In this document: in pieces, positions 10,030 through 18,513 of the stretch
How the letters are laid out: each line of letters opens with the position of its first letter
Numbering within the stretch: the first letter of the stretch is position 1
DNA from: Pelagophyceae sp. CCMP2097
Taxonomy: Eukaryota > Sar > Pelagophyceae
Reading direction: 5' to 3'
Length of the DNA stretch: 38,712 nt
NCBI GenBank assembly: GCA_026770575.1
Contig: MU657166.1
Span: 373,174 to 411,885 of the forward strand
Position numbers and translations under genes: made by a program
The notes under the pieces: generated by a model
Database searches by the model: none
What the model saw: only the letters and a program-made list of their open reading frames with translations
What the model was told of the DNA's origin: nothing

Positions 10030-11042
10030 TTATACGGGATAATAGGTGATCGGCGGCGCCCGCCTGGGGAAGCATGACGCCGGCGCAACTTCGCCAAGAG
10101 GTGGGAGTCCGTGGCGGTCCGTCGCCCTAATGGCCCGCAACGGCGCTATAGAGACCCTTCTCCCCTTCAAATTGTTCTTATGATGGGCTCTCTTATGATA
10201 CGCCTTCCGGCGGCGCGAGGGGAGCACGGAAGCCGTGATCAAGAGCTTCACCGACTCGGGCTTGAACGACGTCTTGGAGCTGGAGTTCGCCTCGACGACG
10301 ACGCGTACCAAGACGCCCGCGCCGTACACGCACCGCGCGTTGTCCTTCCGGCTCTTTGCACTCGCCGCGGGCGCGTTGGCGTCGGCGGCGATCGAGGTCG
10401 TGCGTAATCTGCCGCAGGCGTGGTCGTGCAGGACCGCCTTCACGAGCTTCCACTTACCCGAGCCGCCGTCCACGGCCGCGTTTTGCCGCTTGACGTCGAA
10501 CACGAAGCCGCACGTGGGCGAGGCGCAGACGCCGGTGAGCTGCGCGATGCCCGTCACGGGTTTGACCTACAATGTAGGGTTCGGCAGATGTACGACCATA
10601 CAACAAATCGCGGCGCGCACGACAAAGGACTTACCTGGCTGAGCGGGTGCACGGCGCCGCTCGCGACGCACGAGCCGCCGCCCGGCAGACGCTCGCACGC
10701 CTCTATCATGACGAGAGACGCCTCTTGGCGGCTGCTGAAGAGCCGGCCGATCTTGAGCTCGCCGCCCAAGGTGAAGTCCGCGCTCTCCAGGTATGAGACC
10801 AAGCGCGGCCCACGCCCACCCACGTGAAGGCCCTGGAGCTCTTGCCGCAACTTGTCCTTGCGCGCCTTGTCGGTGGCTTGCTTCGCGGCCCGCTTCTGCT
10901 CGTCCGTCTTGACGGTCTTCTTGGGCAGCTTGGCGCGGAGCGCCGCAGCGTCGTCATCGAGGAAGCTGAAGTCCGAACAGGCCGAACCGTCCGAACCGTC
11001 CGCCAAGGCGCGGAACGCGTCAACGTCCGTCGACGCGGCCAT
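10030..11042 (-). CDS. MULE-type zinc-binding DNA-binding domain protein (2 exons)
   Basis: About 314 aa, encoded inside the TIR element. Exon 1 is 11042-10635 and exon 2 is 10566-10030; the 68-nt intron has GTAAGT and TTGTAG, phase 0. The ATG at 11042 is used because the frame upstream begins with GTG. Residues 50-90 are a Lys/Arg-rich helix. Then comes the arrangement typical of MuDR/FAR1 N-terminal domains: GGELKIGRLFSSRQEASL, a Cys pair in GVCASPTCGFVFDV, an aromatic strand GKWKLVKAV and a closing HDHAC. This C-x5-C...H-x-C layout belongs to the WRKY/GCM1-like zinc fold. No DDE transposase core follows; the tail is basic and unrecognised. It is likely a truncated transposase or a stand-alone regulator binding the element's own repeats. 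Family assignment is by motif only. Confidence 0.7.
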
Positions 11043-11089
11043 TGCGCGAGGGTCAGTCACTTTTTGAACGCCCTCGCTGAAGCCTAAGC

Positions 11090-11273
11090 GTCACCGATTT
11101 CCTTTAATACCCCGAGTGGCGTCACTGATTACCTTTAATACCCTGAGTGGCGTCACCGATTAACTTTAATACCCTCAGGGCGTCACCGATTGCCTTTAAT
11201 ACCCTTACGGCGTCACCGATTACTTTTAGTACCCAGAGAAGCGTCACCGACGACCTTTAAAGTAGTCGGAGTG
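11090..11273. repeat. six-copy sub-terminal tandem repeat (30-31 nt)
   Basis: Units starting GTCACCGATT or close variants begin at 11090, 11121, 11152, 11182, 11212 and 11243. Each continues with a CTTTAATACCC-like block. The repeats lie between the transposon's gene and its right end. The same word, inverted and more diverged, recurs through the left arm (9713-10000). Such repeats are typical binding sites for a transposase N-terminal domain, and they also occupy the promoter position of the element's own gene. Confidence 0.9.
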
Positions 11274-11393
11274 CGTCTTATTTATATTATTCTCAGCATG
11301 GTGTCGCCGTTTTGATTTGATTTTATTTGGGTGTCACCGATTTCATTTAGGACGACGGAGGTGACACTGACGGCCGATTATCTCTTCTTAAAA

Positions 11394-11660
11394 GCAATTC
11401 GTTCGACGACGAGGTCGGGCACCTCTCGGGGCTTGCGGTTCAGGCACACTACCAAAAGGACCGCAGCGCCGGACCGCCGCGAATTCGGTGGCCCTTCGGT
11501 GCGTGGCCCGCCGGCCGCCGCCAGGTCGCCCCCGGGGGAGAATACAGCTCGACGGGGCGTCGTCCGAGCGTGTGGCACGCTGCTGTATCTTCCCTTTGGC
11601 GAGCGATCTGGAAAATTTCTGGAACTGTTCCAAATTTCGCAGCCGCACGGCGCAGTGGCC
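11394..11660. other. intergenic between transposon and TauE-like fragment
   Basis: No gene could be supported here. Open frames on both strands are GC-driven and show no domain. The stretch would contain the promoter of the original TauE-like gene. It includes a duplicated GCCG/CGCC-rich segment but no clear core promoter motif. Confidence 0.4.
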
Positions 11661-12147
11661 ATGGCCGAAGCCCGAAGCCCCGCGGCGCGCGACGGCCGCC
11701 GGGCGCGGTGCCGCGCGTTTTGCCTGAAGTATTTTTGCGAGGGGCAGCTCCTGGACAAAAAGCTCTCGGCGAAGCTCGAGGCCTCGGACAAGGAATTGCC
11801 CTGGACCATCAAGTACCGCAAGCAAATCGCCATGGCTATCCCGTGAGCCTTGCGCGGCGGCGGAATCGCGCGAACGTCGAAGCAGGCTCGTCTTCGTGCA
11901 CGTCATCTGGTGGACGGCCATGGTCCGCTGGAACTCGTTCCACCTCTTTACCGACCAAGTGGGCAAGCAGCCCCAGTACCGCAAGCTCTGCCACTCGGGC
12001 GTCCGGCCCTGGTACATGTCCGTGACGATGATCTTCGGCAGCATGATCGCGGGAGCCACCTCCGAGGGAAGAAAACGCCGCGCAGCGGCCTCGCCGTTAC
12101 TGATGCCGGTCTGTATTTGCTGTGACCGAGAACGGTTTGCATTCTAG
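11661..12147 (+). pseudogene. TauE/SafE-like membrane permease, truncated
   Basis: Exon 1 (11661-11842) and exon 2 (from 11886) join across a 43-nt intron (GTGAGC...GCAG, phase 2). The joined frame gives an amphipathic N-terminus, then a membrane segment (LVFVHVIWWTAMV), a short polar region (YRKLCHSGVRPWYM) and a second hydrophobic segment ending MIFGSMIAGATSEG. That last motif matches the start of the sulfite-exporter TauE/SafE family, which normally continues GGG-x-AFP and has seven to nine helices. Here the sequence runs from SEG straight into an inverted-repeat element at 12067 and stops at 12147 after 27 unrelated residues. Nothing after the element (from 12303) resumes the family. The gene is therefore broken; whether the fragment is still transcribed cannot be seen. 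Confidence 0.65.
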
Positions 12148-12302
12148 TGCAATTGGCTAAGGAGGCTTGACAGCCATTCATCAATCTTTAAAATTTTTAA
12201 ATACAAGATGTTGACCGACTTCGCAACGGCGATGCAGCCGCTGCGTCACAGCGAAACAAACCAGCATTAGTAACGGGTGGCCGCTGCGCGGCGTTTTCTT
12301 CC
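12067..12302. mobile_element. 236-bp MITE with ~59-bp TIRs
   Basis: The ends are inverted repeats. The first 24 nt (12067-12090) exactly mirror the last 24 (12279-12302), and the match continues with a few changes to about 12126 and 12244. The core is AT-richer and non-coding. The element begins precisely where the TauE-like reading frame loses similarity. A clean target-site duplication was not found, so either one flank is rearranged or the duplication is very short. Confidence 0.82.
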
Positions 12303-12522
12303 GCGCGCCGAGGCGCGCTCGCACAAGTGCCCAGGCCTTTGCCCCCGGCCCGGGCCGCGGGCGACGCAAATCGACGCAATCGAAATCAATTGATCAAATC
12401 CGACAACGTGCGGGACCGAGGTATTTTCAGCGAGAGAACACACTCGACTCGGACTCGGTCACTCGAGCGGAACCCCGTCTTGCGCGCCGCTTCCCCGGAG
12501 TCGCCGCCTCCCGCGCAGGCCC
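12303..12522. other. upstream region of the GT41 gene
   Basis: No gene could be supported. The sequence becomes AT-richer around 12360-12450 (for example CAATCGAAATCAATTGATCAAATC), in contrast to its surroundings. This is a plausible promoter zone for the glycosyltransferase starting at 12523. Confidence 0.4.
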
Positions 12523-14427
12523 ATGCTATCGCGCCTCTTCGCGTTTGCGCTGCTGCCTCTCGTGGCGCCGCGGCTGGAGGTGCAGCTCGGCAACGGGGCC
12601 GTCGTGGAGTACATCGCCACGGCCGACAGCGACGGCGCCGCCTCTGCTAGGGCGTTTTGTGCCGAGCATAAGATCACCGACGGAAACTGCGCCTGGGACT
12701 TGGTCCGGCGCGATTCGCCGTACGACCGCGACGCGGCGGGGAGTCTGGCCTTGGACTTTCCGATCTCTTTCGCTTCAATCGACGAGGCTACCTCAGTCCT
12801 CAACCGCGCCGTCACCCGCATCGAAGCGCTCGAACCTTTCAGGCAGGGCGACGGGGCGCGCATTCTGCAACCGCATTGGGATTTGGCTTTTAGCGGCGGG
12901 GACGGGGTCACCGTGGCCAAAGTGATTGTTGATTGGTCCAATCTCTACTCCGCTGGGCTCCGCGTCCGAGCCGACAAGCTCGCACCGAGCGCCCTCGGAG
13001 AGCACAACGCGGCCGCCACGAAGGCGGCCGGAATGCCGGGCGCCGGAATGCCGGGCGCCGGTCTCAAGAAGCGTATCGTCCGAGTTGTCTTCGTCTCGAG
13101 TTGGTTTGTGAACTCCGCTGTCGGCAGACTCGTCGGCGGCCTCTTCGTCCACCTCGACCGCTCGAAGTTCGAAATCCACGCGGCGCACGTCCCTCTGGGC
13201 AACCGGCATCGGCGCGACTTTACGACAGACTTCATCGACGCAAAGGCCGACTTTTCGCACGCTCTGCCGGCCGACCTCGCCGAGGCGCGTTCCACTTTAG
13301 AATCCATCAACGCCGACGTCATAATATTCACCGACGTGGGCATGGAGGCGTTTTCCTACGCGCTGGCGTTTGGGAGGTTTGCAGTCGTGCAATGTGTGTT
13401 TTGGGGGCATCCCACGACTTCGGGGATCCAAGACTCAATCGATTATTACCTCATCATGGACGGCACGGAACCCGGCGACGCGCGACGCAAGTTTGCAGAG
13501 CAGTTGGTCAGGTTGGATACTTTGGGGGCGTATTACTTTAAGAATCAGTCGACTCAACTCTCAAATCTTGAAAAGACGAGGCAGTGGTACAAACAAAGTT
13601 CAAGCGCCTTGTCTGGAATCGGAGACGACAAGCGCATCTACGCCGTCGCGCAGCACTGCCAGAAGCACCACCCGCTGTTTGATGAGCCGCTGCTGGCCAT
13701 TTTAGAGAAAGACGCTTCTGCGGTGATCGTCGTCCGCAACTGCTCCGCCACCAATGCGCATTCGCCGTTGGTGCGCAGGCTCGAGATGCGTCTCGGCGGA
13801 GTTGAAGCGAGGTTGGTCCAGGTGCCTCAACTCCCACTCGTCGAATTTGTCAAGCTCTTTGGCGGTGCCCACGTCGCTCTGGAGACGTTTCCTTTCGGCG
13901 GCAGCATCACCTCCCTCGACGCCTTTGAAGCGGGCACGCCCGTAATCGTCCGAAGGCCGAAAACGGAGAGACCCGCGCTGACGCAATCTTTATATGGGAT
14001 TATGGGCCTCGACGACTGCGTCGCACAGGACGACGAGGCCTACGTCGAGTGAGTCTCGCCTCACGCTTCCGATGCGGGGATCGCGAGACGCGGGGAACGC
14101 GGGGGCGCCCCCGATGCGGGGAAGACGCGGGGACGCTGCGGGGACGCCCCCGACACGGGGGCGCTGCGGGGACGCCTCCGACGCGGGAGAGCGGCTCGGT
14201 CGCACCGACGGGGAAACGCAGGCTCGCCATACGCATCGCCAACGACGAAAACGAGCGGCTCCGCATCCGCCGACGCATAGAGGTGCGTTTGCCGTCCCTC
14301 GGCGCCGTCGAGCCTCACGCGCGCGGACGGCCCCGGGCAGGCGCGGCGACACCTCCTCTTTGAAAACGAAGCCGGCGTCCGGGAGCTCGAAAACTTCCTC
14401 GTCAAGGCCGTCTTCGCCGCGTCATAA
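12523..14427 (+). CDS. secreted-pathway GT41 (OGT/SPY-like) glycosyltransferase (3 exons)
   Basis: About 557 aa. Exons 12523-14048, 14222-14282 and 14341-14427; introns of 173 and 58 nt are GT-AG and phase-consistent. The C-terminal 360 residues match the catalytic half of O-GlcNAc-transferase-type enzymes. Visible blocks are VVFVSSWFVNSAVGRL, the VQCVFWGHPTTSGIQDSIDYY block (family GxPxTxG...DY), VPQLPLVEFVKLF and the donor-site block LETFPFGGSITSLDAFEAG. The last exon gives the amphipathic C-terminal helix. No TPR repeats are present, unlike OGT and SPY. The N-terminus (MLSRLFAFALLPLVAPRLEVQL) looks like a signal peptide, so it probably acts in the secretory pathway rather than the cytosol. 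Residues 1-170 have no recognised domain. A GMPGA duplication lies at the junction (13029-13060). Donor sugar is not deducible. Confidence 0.82.
14061..14195. repeat. degenerate GC-rich repeats inside the GT41 intron 1
   Basis: The first intron of the GT41 gene is built from repeated words of the form GATGCGGGGA / ACGCGGGGACGC / GGGGACGCCCCCGA. These recur roughly every 20-30 nt. The simple internal duplication suggests the intron has grown by slippage. Confidence 0.7.
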
Positions 14428-14519
14428 CGCATTTAAGGGGGGGCGGTGCTCTTCTCGGGCTCGCGGCCGGGTCGCGGGGTCGTGTTGCGGGGTCGCGGCG
14501 ACGAAGAGGCACGAGAGGG

Positions 14520-15578
14520 TCACCTCCCCTCTTCCTTGGTCGCCTCGAGCCAGGCCTCGACATTTTGGATGGCGTCCGCGGCGTTGGCGTTCCCTTTCTC
14601 CCCGGCGCGCCGGAGGCAGCGCAAAGCCTCTTCGAAGTCCCTCTCCGCGCCAGAGCCGTTTGCGAGGCACGTGCCGAGTGCGAAAAGTGCGTCGGCGTGG
14701 CCCTGCGATGCCGAGAGGCGATACAACCGGACAGCTTCTTCGAGACACTGCGCCACGCCCTTGCCTTCGTAGAACATCCCGCCGAGGCTGTACTGGCCGA
14801 TTTGATGGCCTTGGTCCGCCGCGCCGCGGTACCACGCTGCGGCGGCCTTGAAGTCGATCTTGACGCCGTCGCCCATGCGGTAGCAGTATCCTAAAATGTG
14901 CATGGCGTGCGCGTGCCCTTGCGCCGCCGAGAGCCGGTACAACTGCAAAGCCCGCTTCACGCTCTTCTTGAGGCCCATGAGGCCGTGGTGGTAAACTTCA
15001 CCGAGATGGACCTGCGCTTCCGCGTGGCCATGGTCGACGTGCTTCTGCAGCCTTTGCCTCCACTCGGCGTTCGACGAATTCAAAGGCGCGCGGCAGAGCG
15101 GGCACCGCTTGTCGTGCGCCAGGCAAGATAGGGAGCACGTCTTGCACATTTTCTTTGCGCAACACTCGTAAAACATTCGAAGATCGGACTCGACTGGCAG
15201 CAGTTCGAGGCAGATGGCGCAAGTGCCGCGCCAGCTCGTAGAGTCGTCTCTCAGCGCGCTGGCCTTGTCATCGCTCGGCGCGCTGGCCTCTGCCGTCGCC
15301 CGCGCAGCCGGTAAGCGCGCCTTGGCACCGTCGGCCAGCGCGACGTCCTCGACGACGGCCGGCGCCTCCTTGACCTTCTTCGTCGGCATGAGCGCGTCGA
15401 GCATGCGGTCCTGGAACTCGGCGGCCATCTGCTTGCACGCCTTGTTGTGCCCTTGTTTCCAGTCGACGAGCTGGCACTTTTTGGAGCAGTAGTGGCGCGA
15501 TTTGCACGTGGTGCAGTGCTTGCCGCCCGCAGCGTCGCAGACGCAGCAGGGCTCTTTGGATGCGGCCGGCGCGGCCAT
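14520..15578 (-). CDS. MYND-RING-Sel1-repeat protein
   Basis: 352 aa, single exon, start ATG at 15578 (the frame extends two codons upstream but only to a TTG). Domain order: a MYND zinc finger at residues about 10-48 (CCVCDAAGGKHCTTCKSRHYC, ending WKQGHNKAC); a Lys/Ala linker; a RING-like finger at about 118-165 (CAICLELL, then CCAKKMCKTC and CPLCRAPL); and four Sel1-like repeats at about 185-340 (AEAQVHLGEVYHHG, AHAMHILGYCYRMG, QIGQYSLGGMFYEG, ADALFALGTCLANG). The RING suggests E3 ubiquitin ligase activity, with MYND and Sel1 as protein-binding modules. Targets are unknown. This architecture is expanded in several marine stramenopiles, which supports the lineage guess. It is divergently arranged with the gene at 15785, sharing a 206-bp upstream region. 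Confidence 0.92.
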   Translation of the reverse strand: MAAPAASKEPCCVCDAAGGKHCTTCKSRHYCSKKCQLVDWKQGHNKACKQMAAEFQDRMLDALMPTKKVKEAPAVVEDVALADGAKARLPAARATAEASAPSDDKASALRDDSTSWRGTCAICLELLPVESDLRMFYECCAKKMCKTCSLSCLAHDKRCPLCRAPLNSSNAEWRQRLQKHVDHGHAEAQVHLGEVYHHGLMGLKKSVKRALQLYRLSAAQGHAHAMHILGYCYRMGDGVKIDFKAAAAWYRGAADQGHQIGQYSLGGMFYEGKGVAQCLEEAVRLYRLSASQGHADALFALGTCLANGSGAERDFEEALRCLRRAGEKGNANAADAIQNVEAWLEATKEEGR

Positions 15579-15784
15579 CTCCAACGTCGAACTGCCGACG
15601 CGCTGCGTCGACTCGCCCGACGGCGTCGAATTGTCACCAGACGCACGGCTGTTTCAAGTCCTCCAAAAACCGGATTTCGTTTGAGAAACTATGTGATCAG
15701 AAAAAGGGTCGTGGAAGCGGCGCATTCAAATCGGGCGCCGCAAGAGCCACCGGCGCACGCGGGTTGAAGCCCTTCTCGCTCTTG

Positions 15785-16581
15785 ATGGAGGCGGCTCTCG
15801 CCGCCGTAATGGAGGCCATGGCGGCGAAGCTCGGTCTCCCTGAGGGCTGGCCGCTGAGCCATCGTGCGCTCGCGGATTACCCTGGGTGCTCGTGGCCCGA
15901 GATCTTTGGCTGCAGCGACGAGGCCTTCAACGAGGCAGGAGGGCGCTTCTTCGTCACAAGGCTGGCCAAAGTCGGCATATACGTCACCACGACGGGCTTC
16001 GTGCACCGCCGCACGCGGCACCGCTTCTCCTGCATCGGCGCACCGCTTCTGGACGCTGAAGTCGTCGACCCGTACCTTCAAGGCCGTGTGGCGCGGCCGC
16101 CTGCCTTCGTCGCCTTCATCGCGGCTCTCGCAGCGAATGGTGAGTGGATTCGATGCTTCGATTTGTTTTCGACACGTTCAAATTTCACGTTGCGGCAGGT
16201 CGCGGCGCGAAGACGATCAGCGACATCTGCGGCGAGCTCGGCATCTCCATGGCGCCGGCGCCGGCGCCGTCTGCCTCCAAGCCGGCGCCGGCGCTGGCCG
16301 CCTCCGTGCGGGCGCGGCGGCATTCTGAACCGGCCCGTACGCGAAAAAGGCCCCAAAGGCCGCCGCGACCGCCCCGGCCGCCGCGGCCGCCGCCTGAAGT
16401 TAACGTCTTAAGTGCACGTCTTAACTCGACGTCTGACTCTAGAGGGACCGATGCGCGCTGTGTCGGCGGCGCGTGGCCGCATCCGCAAAATTGTTCGGAG
16501 TTCCCAGGTCTTCCTTTCCCTTCCTATCTCGAGCGGGTTTTCTCATTGGAATTATTCTATAGATTTCTAGAAGCGTCTTGA
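15785..16581 (+). CDS. unknown protein (2 exons)
   Basis: About 245 aa. Exon 1 (15785-16139) and exon 2 (16199-16581) join across a 59-nt intron with GTGAGT and CGGCAG, phase 1. The junction joins AALAAN to GRGAKTISDICGELG. The first 150 residues look globular (GLPEGWPLSHRALADYPGC, RLAKVGIYVTTTGFVHRR, SCIGAPLLDAEVVDPYL) and have coding-like base use. The rest is low-complexity Ala/Pro/Arg (APAPAPSASKPAP, RPPRPPRPPRPPP). I do not recognise the family. No signal peptide or membrane segment is apparent. The far C-terminus beyond the Pro-rich part may not be real, since a further intron there would be hard to see. It shares an upstream region with the divergent MYND gene. Confidence 0.55.
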
Positions 16582-16584
16582 AGA

Positions 16585-16707
16585 TCGTAACTCGCCAGCG
16601 CGCGAGTATAAGGTGTACCCATTATAAGCAGTTATGCTCGTTATACTCATTGCTACCATCCTGGCCTAGATGGGTACACCTTATACTCCCGCGCTGACGA
16701 GTTACGG
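16585..16707. mobile_element. 123-bp MITE-like inverted repeat
   Basis: The 38-nt left arm (16585-16622) and right arm (16670-16707) are inverted repeats with three mismatches, separated by a 47-nt AT-rich core. It lies four bases after the stop of the unknown gene at 15785-16581. Size and symmetry fit a very small non-autonomous DNA element, or a transcript hairpin. Confidence 0.75.
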
Positions 16708-17092
16708 TGCAAAGGGTCAAAGTTGGAGGCGTATCTCACCAAGGAGACGCGCCCCTTGCAAAACTGTCTTACCAAACTATGCAATGACTACGGAACCGCT
16801 CGATCCCGCGAGGGGCCTCCGATTCGCCTCGGGTGGGGCGCGTGCTGTAGCCGAGAAGTTGAAAACTTTTCCCGACTTTTTCTGAGAATCGCCGAAAACG
16901 AAATCCACTCTTGAAACAGCCGTGAGACCCGTGCCTTGCCTTGCAGAATCATTTAATTTAGCGAATTAAAATCCATTGAGACAAGCGTGCCCAAATTTCG
17001 AAATTTTAAATCGGCGAGTGGATTTTGTTCGTCGTCACGAGTACGTTTGTGCCTCCCACCGCGGACCTACCCTACTACTACCCGCCGCCGAG
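16708..17092. other. intergenic upstream of phosphoserine phosphatase
   Basis: No gene could be supported. The sequence is AT-richer between 16880 and 17010 (for example AATCATTTAATTTAGCGAATTAAAATCC), the likely promoter region of the downstream gene. Confidence 0.4.
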
Positions 17093-18244
17093 ATGATGTT
17101 GCAGCTGCTGCTGCGACGGCCTGGGACCGTGCTGCGGCGGCATTTCAGCGCCGTTTCCGGTGTCGCGCAACTTCTGCAGAAAGCCGACGCGGTTTGCTTC
17201 GATTTTGTGCGTCTTTGCCCATCTCGATGGGTCTCTCACCGCTTTGCCGCAGGACAGCACGCTGATCACGGAGGAGGGCATCGACGTCCTCGCGGAGCAC
17301 TGCGGCAAAGGGGCCGCCGTCGCCGAATGGACTCGCAAGGTGCATCAGCGGCCAACAGATGCACACGGCGTTGCCGCGGCCCAAGCGCACATTAGGCCAT
17401 GGGCGGCGGCGTGCCGTTCGAGGACGCCTTGGCGGCGCGCCTCGACCTCATCCGGCCTTCGACGGCGGACGTGCGCGAGTGTCTCGCGAAGCACGCGCCA
17501 GTGGCCACGCCGTCGGTGGTGAGTCCGTTCTCCGGCCCCTCTGCGGTGACCCTGTTCTAGGTGGCGCTGTGCGAGTTGCTGCGCGCGCGGGGCCAGGCGA
17601 CGTACGTCATCTCCGGCGGGCTGCGCAGCATGATCGAGCCGATGGTGCGCGGTGCCCCCCGTCGTGCCCCGAAAACGGAGCGCGGATGGCTTTAATAGGC
17701 CGTCACCGAGCTCGGGTTCCCCCTCGCGAACATTTACGCCAACACGCTCTTCTGGTGCCTTGCGGCGTCTCGTTGCTTGAGAGCATCCCTCGAGTTGGCG
17801 TTTGTCTCACCGTTTCTTATAAGGGACTTTTGTCTCACCTTCGCTGTAAAGGGACGCCTCTGGCAACTACACGGGCTTCGACGCCGGCGAGCCGACGTCT
17901 CGAGACGGCGGCAAGGCGGCCGTCGTGGCGGCGCTGAAGAAGAAGTTTGGCTATGAGACGGTGATCATGATCGGCGACGGCGCAACAGACTTACAGGTTC
18001 GTCTCTGCCACGCAATTGCCACGCGCGCCCTCCCGGAGGCGAAACGCAGGCCAAGCCGCCGGCGGACGCGGTCATCGGCTACGGTGGGGTCGTGGAGAGA
18101 GAGGTGCGCGGCCTCCCTCGCCCCCGTACGCTTTGTGCCCTTTCGACTTTGCGGCGGACGCAGGCGGTGCGCGCCGGCGCCGACTGGTTTGTCCTCGACT
18201 TTGCCACGCTCCTGGATGCGTTGAGGGAAGAGGAAAAGGCCTAG
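17093..18244 (+). CDS. phosphoserine phosphatase, organelle-targeted (8 exons)
   Basis: About 247 aa. The enzyme hydrolyses O-phosphoserine, the last step of serine synthesis (HAD superfamily). Exons: 17093-17206, 17253-17339, 17396-17518, 17561-17644, 17699-17754, 17852-17996, 18050-18103 and 18164-18244. Introns are 46, 56, 42, 54, 97, 53 and 60 nt, all GT-AG and phase-consistent. Splicing restores the whole family signature: FDFDSTLITEEGID (nucleophile motif I, residues about 36-49), WTRKAMGGGVPFEDAL, YVISGGLRSM (motif II Ser), YTGFDAGEPTSRDGGKAA (motif III Lys) and MIGDGATDLQAKPPADAVIGYGG (motif IV Asp). The first 30 residues are Arg/Leu-rich without acids (MMLQLLLRRPGTVLRRHFSA), a likely mitochondrial or plastid presequence. 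A start at the second Met is equally possible. Confidence 0.93.
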
Positions 18245-18513
18245 GGCCTACGACGAGGGCTCCCTTCTGTTTTGGCCCCTCTGTTTTGGCCCCGCGCTCC
18301 AATGTTTCGCGCTCAAACAAGCGCCGGGTCCCTTCGACGCGTGCACACCGCGACCGCCCAAGCCACATTTAACATACGCACCGTCGGCGGCGCGCGCGCA
18401 AGAAGAATCAGAGTCCTCAAAATAAATTCTCGCTAAAACCATCGTTTGGCGACACCCGGCTGGCTCGGGCGCAGCTCGCGCCGCAGCACGCGCAAGCGGA
18501 GCGGAGTGCGTGG
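18245..18513. other. short intergenic region
   Basis: No gene could be supported. The spacer holds a duplicated TTTTGGCCCC (18273-18282 and 18287-18296). It separates two genes read on the plus strand. Confidence 0.4.

Larger units (their letters stand above)
9702..11384. mobile_element. MULE-like TIR transposon with sub-terminal repeats
   Basis: The two 52-nt ends (9702-9753 and 11333-11384) are inverted repeats matching at 42 positions, with the inner 31 identical. The element is bounded by a perfect 9-bp direct repeat TTCTTAAAA (9693-9701 and 11385-11393), as expected for a Mutator-type target duplication. The right terminus read inward begins GAGATAATCGGCC, strikingly like the GAGATAATTGCC start of maize Mu ends (known from the family). 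Both arms carry repeats of TCGGTGAC/GTCACCGA facing each other. The 1.7-kb interior holds one two-exon gene for a protein with a MULE-type zinc-binding N-terminal motif but no visible DDE catalytic domain, so the copy is probably non-autonomous. Confidence 0.85.
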
